Of a stretch of DNA of 11,888 nucleotides, positions 6,566-11,888 are shown one piece after another. Source of the DNA: Pseudomonadota bacterium (GTDB taxonomy: Bacteria > Pseudomonadota > Alphaproteobacteria > Acetobacterales > Acetobacteraceae); the NCBI GenBank assembly GCA_021808985.1, contig JAKBAQ010000062.1, positions 1 through 11,888 of the forward strand, in the 5' to 3' direction. The position numbers and the translations under genes were made by a program. A model generated the notes under the pieces. That model ran no database searches. It had not been told where the DNA came from and was given only the letters and a program-made list of their open reading frames with translations. How positions within the stretch are numbered: the stretch's first letter is position 1; the number at the start of each line of letters is the position of its first letter.

Positions 6566-7222
6566 ATGAAATTCTTCGTCGACACTGCTGAAATTTCCGA
6601 AATCCGCGAACTGGCCGCCACCGGCCTGCTCGACGGCGTGACGACGAATCCGTCGCTCATCGCCAAATCCGGCCGCAACATCCTGGAGGTGATCGCCGAG
6701 ATCTGTGATGTCGTCCCCGGCCCGGTGAGCGCCGAGGTGGCCGCCACCGACTATCACCAGATGCTCAAGGAAGCCGCCGTGCTGCGCAAGATCGCGCAGA
6801 ACGTGACCATCAAGGTGCCGCTGACCCAGGACGGGCTGCGCGCCTGCCACGCGCTCAGCCAGGAGGGGGTGATGGTGAACGTGACCCTGTGCTTCTCCGC
6901 CGCGCAGGCGCTGCTCGCCGCCAAGGCCGGCGCCGCCTTCATCTCCCCCTTCATCGGCCGGCTGGATGATATCGGCCAGAACGGCATGGATCTGATCGCT
7001 GACATTGTGCAGATCTACGCGAACTACCCGAACATCAAGACCGAGGTGCTCGCCGCCTCCATCCGCAACCCGATCCATCTGATCGAGGCGGCGAAAATGG
7101 GCGCCGACGTGGCGACGATTCCGCCCGCCGTCATCAAGCAGCTCTACGCCCACCCCCTCACCGAGAAGGGCCTGGCCGCCTTCACGGCTGATTGGGCCAA
7201 GACCGGGCAGACGATTGCCTGA
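6566..7222 (+). CDS. tal: Small transaldolase (TalC/FSA-type)
   Basis: Cytosolic Schiff-base aldolase of 218 residues. Lys83 in NVTIKVPLT is the catalytic lysine; Asp6 and Asn28 (VTTNPS) are the other conserved active-site residues. The family contains true transaldolases and fructose-6-phosphate aldolases (FSA), and automatic annotation often says fsa. Compared from memory with E. coli FSA, the position of its Gln59 holds Glu57 here and the position of its Tyr131 holds Phe129 (ISPFIGRLD); Glu and Phe are the transaldolase-type residues. I therefore infer transfer of dihydroxyacetone between sugar phosphates in the non-oxidative pentose phosphate pathway. GGAAAG at 6554-6559 lies 6 bases before the ATG. 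A promoter must lie in the 43-base gap or in the start of priA; I see only weak hexamers (TATGCT at 6527). xerC overlaps its stop by 8 bases. Confidence 0.94.
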   Translation: MKFFVDTAEISEIRELAATGLLDGVTTNPSLIAKSGRNILEVIAEICDVVPGPVSAEVAATDYHQMLKEAAVLRKIAQNVTIKVPLTQDGLRACHALSQEGVMVNVTLCFSAAQALLAAKAGAAFISPFIGRLDDIGQNGMDLIADIVQIYANYPNIKTEVLAASIRNPIHLIEAAKMGADVATIPPAVIKQLYAHPLTEKGLAAFTADWAKTGQTIA

Positions 7223-8117
7223 AGACCTGACAAGCGAGTTTTTGGACTGGCTCGGCGCGGAGCGCCGGGCCGCCGCCAAAACCCTGGAGACATACGGGCG
7301 CGATGTGCCCGCCTTTTTGCGCTTTTGCGCCACCCATGTGGGCGGCGCGCCAGATTTATCCATGCTGCGCGGCCTGCGCGCGGCGGATTTCCGCGCCTGG
7401 ATCGCCGCCGAGGCGAAGGCCGGGGCGGGCAACGCCACGCGGGCGCGCAAACTCTCGGCACTCAAGACCTTTTTCCGGTTTCTGAAAAAGCGGCACGCGG
7501 TCGACGGCACGGCGCTGGCGCTGATATCGCGCCCCCGCCCGCGCCGCCCGCTGCCCCGCGCGCTCAGCCCCGATGACGCGAAGTCCGTGGCGCATGACAT
7601 TGGCGAGGCCAGCGATACCGCCGCCATCCAGGCGCGTGACACGGCGCTGATGATGCTGCTCTACGGCGCTGGGCTGCGCATCAACGAGGCGCTCTGCCTC
7701 AACGTGGGCGATTTGCCGCCGGCCTATGAGGCGCTGCGCGTAACCGGCAAGGGCAACAAGCAGCGGATCGTGCCAGTATTGCCCGCGGTGCGCGAGGCGC
7801 TCGCGGTGTATCTGCGGCTGCATCCAAACCCGGGGCGCGATGAGCCCCTGTTCGTGGGCGCGCGCGGCGGGCGGCTGAATGCCGGGGTGGTGCAGAAGAC
7901 CCTGCGAGACTTCCGCCGGAGCAGCGGGTTGCCCGAACACGCGACTCCCCATGCCCTGCGCCACTCCTTCGCCACGCACCTGCTGGCCGGCGGCGCGGAT
8001 CTGCGCTCGATCCAGGAACTTCTGGGCCATGCCAGCCTTTCGACGACGCAGCGCTATACGGATGTGGATACGGCGCAGCTGATGGAGGTTTGGCGCAAGG
8101 CGCATCCACGGGCATAA
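7215..8117 (+). CDS. xerC: Tyrosine recombinase XerC
   Basis: XerC works with XerD at dif to resolve chromosome dimers at the division septum. The 300-residue length is typical. Residues about 5-95 form the SAM-like core-binding domain. The catalytic domain from about 115 holds all six active residues: Arg155 (GAGLRINEAL), Lys179 (TGKGNKQR), His246 and Arg249 (PHALRHSFATHLLAGG), His272 (LLGHASLSTTQRYT) and nucleophile Tyr281. Nothing suggests a phage or integron integrase: composition matches neighbours and no attachment repeat is seen. The start is TTG at 7215, 8 bases inside the end of tal; no ATG is available near the conserved N-terminus, and this start gives the normal family length. It is probably co-transcribed with tal and translated by coupling. 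XerC rather than XerD is inferred from overall style and genomic context. Confidence 0.92.
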   Translation: MPEDLTSEFLDWLGAERRAAAKTLETYGRDVPAFLRFCATHVGGAPDLSMLRGLRAADFRAWIAAEAKAGAGNATRARKLSALKTFFRFLKKRHAVDGTALALISRPRPRRPLPRALSPDDAKSVAHDIGEASDTAAIQARDTALMMLLYGAGLRINEALCLNVGDLPPAYEALRVTGKGNKQRIVPVLPAVREALAVYLRLHPNPGRDEPLFVGARGGRLNAGVVQKTLRDFRRSSGLPEHATPHALRHSFATHLLAGGADLRSIQELLGHASLSTTQRYTDVDTAQLMEVWRKAHPRA

Positions 8118-8147
8118 AAAAAAACCCGGCGCATGCGCCGGGCTGTT
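8115..8147 (-). terminator. Intrinsic terminator of the atp operon, shared with xerC
   Basis: CCCGGCGCATGCGCCGGG at 8125-8142 is a perfect 18-base palindrome. On the minus strand it is followed directly by nine T (8124-8116), so it is a strong rho-independent terminator 33 bases after the atpC stop. On the plus strand it begins 7 bases after the xerC stop, but only CTGTTT follows, so stopping of xerC transcripts would be weaker. The A of the xerC TAA is part of the A-run. Confidence 0.88.
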
Positions 8148-8175
8148 TGGTCCGTATGTGTTTGTCAGGCCCCGC

Positions 8176-8598
8176 TCAGCCTTTCTCGCCCCGCTGCGGC
8201 GAAATGCTGTCCACCATCGCCTGGGCGGAGATCAGCCTGTCGCTCGCCACACGGTAGGCTTCCGCGTCGTTCATATCCACGGCGTCATAGGCGGCCTTGG
8301 CGGCGCTCACGGCTTCGGCGGCCTTGGCGGGGTCAAGCTCTGACTGGCGGATGATCCCGTCAGCCAGCACGGCGCAATAGCTTTCAGTAACCTCGGCGAA
8401 CCCGCCGGGGACGAAAAAGCGGTCGGTGATGGCGTTGTTCTCGTAGATATCCACCAGCCCGCCGCGCAAGCCCGTGATGAGCTTGGCATGGCCCGGCAGC
8501 ACGCCGATATCACCCTCGGCGCCGGGGATGACGACCATGTCGACATCCCGCGACAGCAGGAGCTTCTCCGGGCTGATGATTTCCAGGACGAGCGGCAT
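8176..8598 (-). CDS. atpC: F1 ATP synthase epsilon subunit
   Basis: Epsilon forms part of the central stalk and modulates ATPase activity. The 140-residue protein has the N-terminal beta sandwich with the family motif GAEGDIGVLPGHAKLITGL (27-45) and RFFVPGGFAEV, then a C-terminal helical hairpin rich in alanine (about 90-130). I placed the start at ATG 8598, giving MPLVLEIISP, with AAGG 7 bases upstream in the end of atpD; a TTG at 8604 overlaps the atpD stop and would add two residues. It is the last gene of the operon, with the strong terminator right behind it. Confidence 0.95.
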   Translation of the reverse strand: MPLVLEIISPEKLLLSRDVDMVVIPGAEGDIGVLPGHAKLITGLRGGLVDIYENNAITDRFFVPGGFAEVTESYCAVLADGIIRQSELDPAKAAEAVSAAKAAYDAVDMNDAEAYRVASDRLISAQAMVDSISPQRGEKG

Positions 8599-8600
8599 TT

Positions 8601-10031
8601 TCAAGCCTTCGCGGCCATGGCTTCGGCCTTGGCGACCGCATCCTCGATGGTGCCGACCATGTAGAAGGCGGCCTCGGGGAGGTGGTCATATTCGCCGGCG
8701 ACGATGGCCTTGAAGCTGCGGATGGTGTCCTCGACCTTCACGAACACGCCGGGCGAGCCGGTGAAGACCTCGGCGACATGGAATGGCTGCGAGAGGAAGC
8801 GCTCGATCTTGCGGGCACGCGCCACGACCAGCTTGTCGTCTTCCGAGAGTTCATCCATGCCGAGAATGGCGATGATGTCCTGCAAGGATTTGTAGGTTTG
8901 CAGGATGCGCTGCACGTCGCGGGCAACCTGATAGTGCTCCTCGCCCACGATGCGCGGGTCCAGCGAGCGCGAGGTGGAGTCCAGCGGGTCCACCGCCGGG
9001 TAGATGCCTTTTTCCGAGATCGCGCGGTTGAGCACCGTGGTCGCGTCCAGATGGGCGAAGGAGGTGGCCGGCGCCGGGTCGGTCAAATCGTCGGCGGGCA
9101 CATAAATGGCCTGCACCGAGGTGATGGAGCCTTTTTTGGTGGAGGTGATGCGCTCCTGCAGCGCGCCCATGTCGGTCGCCAGGGTGGGCTGGTAGCCCAC
9201 GGCCGAGGGAATGCGCCCCAGCAGCGCCGACATTTCGGCGCCCGCCTGGGTGAAGCGGAAGATGTTGTCCACGAAGAACAGCACGTCCTGGCCTTCGACG
9301 TCGCGGAAATATTCGGCCATGGTCACGCCCGAGAGGGCGACGCGGGCGCGCGCGCCCGGCGGCTCGTTCATCTGGCCATAAACCAGCGCCACCTTGGAGC
9401 CCTCGGTGTCGTTCTCGCCCAGCTTGATGACGCCGGCGTCGATCATTTCATGGTAGAGGTCGTTACCCTCACGGGTACGCTCACCCACGCCCGCGAACAC
9501 GGACACGCCGCCATGGCCCTTGGCGATGTTGTTGATGAGCTCCTGGATCAGCACCGTCTTGCCCACGCCGGCGCCGCCGAACAGGCCGGTCTTGCCGCCC
9601 TTCTGGTAGGGGGCCAGCAGGTCGACCACCTTGATGCCGGTGACGAGGATTTCAGCCGAGGCCGACTGTTCCTCGAAGGCCGGGGCGTCGCGATGGATGG
9701 GCATGCGCCCCGTCGCCACAATCGGGCCGCGCTCGTCGATCGGCTCGCCGATGACATTGAGGATACGGCCCAGCGTGCCGGGGCCGACCGGGACGGAAAT
9801 GGCCGCGCCAGTGTCGGAGACCTCGGCGCCGCGGACCATGCCGTCGGTCGTGTCCATGGCGATGCAGCGCACCGTGCGCTCGCCGATTTCCTGGGCCACT
9901 TCCAGCACCAAAGTGCGGTCGCCGATTTTGGTTTCCAGCGCGTTCTGGATGAAGGGCAGCTCGCCTTCGAACTGCACGTCGACGACGGCGCCGAGGATCT
10001 GCGTTACGCGACCAGTGTTATTGCTTGCCAT
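8601..10031 (-). CDS. atpD: F1 ATP synthase beta subunit
   Basis: Catalytic subunit of F1 on the cytoplasmic side of the inner membrane. 476 residues, normal length. The N-terminal barrel begins GRVTQILGAVVDVQF. Walker A GGAGVGKT lies at 152-159 (Lys158, Thr159); GERTREGND carries the catalytic Glu184; LFFVDN (251-256) is Walker B. PSAVGYQPTLATDMG is the classic beta signature and DELSEDD in the C-terminal domain matches the DELSEED lever that contacts gamma. All key residues are intact. It starts 12 bases after atpG, with AAGG overlapping the atpG stop as a plausible ribosome site about 10 bases from the ATG, and it ends just before atpC. Confidence 0.99.
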   Translation of the reverse strand: MASNNTGRVTQILGAVVDVQFEGELPFIQNALETKIGDRTLVLEVAQEIGERTVRCIAMDTTDGMVRGAEVSDTGAAISVPVGPGTLGRILNVIGEPIDERGPIVATGRMPIHRDAPAFEEQSASAEILVTGIKVVDLLAPYQKGGKTGLFGGAGVGKTVLIQELINNIAKGHGGVSVFAGVGERTREGNDLYHEMIDAGVIKLGENDTEGSKVALVYGQMNEPPGARARVALSGVTMAEYFRDVEGQDVLFFVDNIFRFTQAGAEMSALLGRIPSAVGYQPTLATDMGALQERITSTKKGSITSVQAIYVPADDLTDPAPATSFAHLDATTVLNRAISEKGIYPAVDPLDSTSRSLDPRIVGEEHYQVARDVQRILQTYKSLQDIIAILGMDELSEDDKLVVARARKIERFLSQPFHVAEVFTGSPGVFVKVEDTIRSFKAIVAGEYDHLPEAAFYMVGTIEDAVAKAEAMAAKA

Positions 10032-10043
10032 TGTCTCTCTACC

Positions 10044-10922
10044 TTAAACGGCTTCAGCGCCGGAGATGATCTCGATGAGTTCTTTGGTGATGTTCGCCTG
10101 CCGGGCACGGTTGTAGGTCAGGGACAGTTTCTTGATCATGTCGCCCGCGTTGCGGGTGGCGCTGTCCATGGCCGTCATCTGGCTGGCGTAGAAGCCGGCG
10201 CTGTTTTCGAGCAGCGCCGCGTAGATCTGCACCGCCAGATTGCGCGGCAGCAGCCGCTCCAGCAGGGTGCCGTCGTCGGGCTCAACCTCGTAATTCTGCT
10301 CCGGGGCGGTATTGTCGTTCGCGGTGGGGGCGGCGGCCGGGATCAGCGGCGTCTCGGTCACGGTCTGGGTCATCACCGAATGGAAGCGGTTGAACACCAG
10401 GGTGCAGACATCGAACGCCTCATCGCGGAACAGGCCGATGATGGTCTGCGCGATGGCCTCGGCATCGGAGAATTCCAGCGTCTTCTTGCCGACGAAATTC
10501 TTCGTGCCGATGATCTTGGCTTCCAGGTCGCGGCGCAGGGAGTCGTTGCCCTTGCGCCCGAGCGTGAAGATTTTCACGGTCTTGCCCTGGGCCTCCAGCG
10601 CCTGAACCTGCAGGCGCACATGCTTGGAGATATTGCCGTTGAAGGCCCCGGCCAGCCCGCGGTCAGCGGTGATGGCCAGCAGCAGGTGGGTCTTGTCGCG
10701 CCCGTTGCCCACCAGCAGGGCAGGGGCGTTGGGGTTGGCGGCCTCGGCGGCGGCCAGGGCGCCCATCATGTCGCCCATGCGCTTGGCATAGGGGCGCGAG
10801 GCCTCCGCCTGCGCCTGCGCGCGGCGCAGCTTCGCCGCGGCGACCATCTTCATCGCGCTGGTGATCTTTTGCGTCGATTTCACACTGTTGATGCGATTGC
10901 GCAGGGTTTTCAAGCTGGGCAT
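10044..10922 (-). CDS. atpG: F1 ATP synthase gamma subunit
   Basis: Gamma is the rotating shaft within the alpha3-beta3 ring. 292 residues. The N-terminal helix MPSLKTLRNRINSVKSTQKI and ITSAMKMVAAAKLRRAQ are highly typical, as is the C-terminal helix with MDSATRNAGDMI and LTYNRARQANITKELIEI. The middle Rossmann-like part contains TADRGLAGAFN. A short low-complexity stretch at about 205-225 (PAAAPTANDNTAPEQ) is the usual variable loop of alphaproteobacterial gamma subunits. The start lies 6 bases after the atpA stop, with only a weak ribosome site (GGA in TTTGGATAA), so coupling to atpA translation is likely. Confidence 0.98.
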   Translation of the reverse strand: MPSLKTLRNRINSVKSTQKITSAMKMVAAAKLRRAQAQAEASRPYAKRMGDMMGALAAAEAANPNAPALLVGNGRDKTHLLLAITADRGLAGAFNGNISKHVRLQVQALEAQGKTVKIFTLGRKGNDSLRRDLEAKIIGTKNFVGKKTLEFSDAEAIAQTIIGLFRDEAFDVCTLVFNRFHSVMTQTVTETPLIPAAAPTANDNTAPEQNYEVEPDDGTLLERLLPRNLAVQIYAALLENSAGFYASQMTAMDSATRNAGDMIKKLSLTYNRARQANITKELIEIISGAEAV

Positions 10923-10928
10923 CGGAAA

Positions 10929-11888
<960 letters not shown>

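Noticed and set aside
6359..7642. A 427-codon minus-strand frame opposite tal and the start of xerC
   Set aside because: Shadow of two well-supported plus-strand genes; it also overlaps the start of priA, and no motif is seen.
7215..8117. The tyrosine recombinase as a mobile-element integrase
   Set aside because: It has the XerC size and architecture, neighbour-like composition, core housekeeping genes on both sides and no flanking direct repeat or tRNA.

Overview
The window is ordinary chromosomal DNA from a GC-rich alphaproteobacterium. The style of the genes and the clustering of priA, a small transaldolase and xerC beside the ATP synthase operon suggest Rhodospirillales, perhaps Acetobacteraceae; this is inference from general familiarity, not a database match. 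Coding density is very high, no gap between genes exceeds about 165 bases, and I see no insertion sequence, prophage, CRISPR array, tRNA or rRNA.

Left part (1-2194): on the minus strand, a LysM/Ig-like envelope protein is followed with a one-base stop/start overlap by phosphatidylserine decarboxylase (psd), whose C-terminus runs off the left edge. Divergent from this pair is a LOG-family (TIGR00730) nucleotide phosphoribohydrolase gene on the plus strand.

Middle (2195-7222): a 165-base, partly AT-rich leader precedes an NCS1-family nucleobase permease (plus). It meets tail-to-tail, with a 4-base overlap, a TauE/SafE (TSUP) transporter on the minus strand. Upstream of that, also on the minus strand, is priA, the primosomal helicase for replication restart. 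A low-GC island covers the priA/TSUP junction and holds a perfect dyad across the TSUP start codon. Divergent from priA on the plus strand is a small transaldolase (tal).

Right part (7215-11888): xerC, a complete tyrosine recombinase for chromosome dimer resolution, overlaps the tal stop and converges on the ATP synthase operon. An 18-base palindrome next to a nine-A run (nine U in the minus-strand RNA) separates the two. The minus-strand operon is atpA (N-terminus beyond the right edge), atpG, atpD and atpC, encoding the alpha, gamma, beta and epsilon subunits of F1.

I do not see an undescribed biological system here. The points most worth checking are a PriA that appears to lack its winged-helix domain, the low-GC island with its start-codon dyad and possible leaderless promoter at the TSUP gene, and an overlapping micro-ORF in the permease leader.
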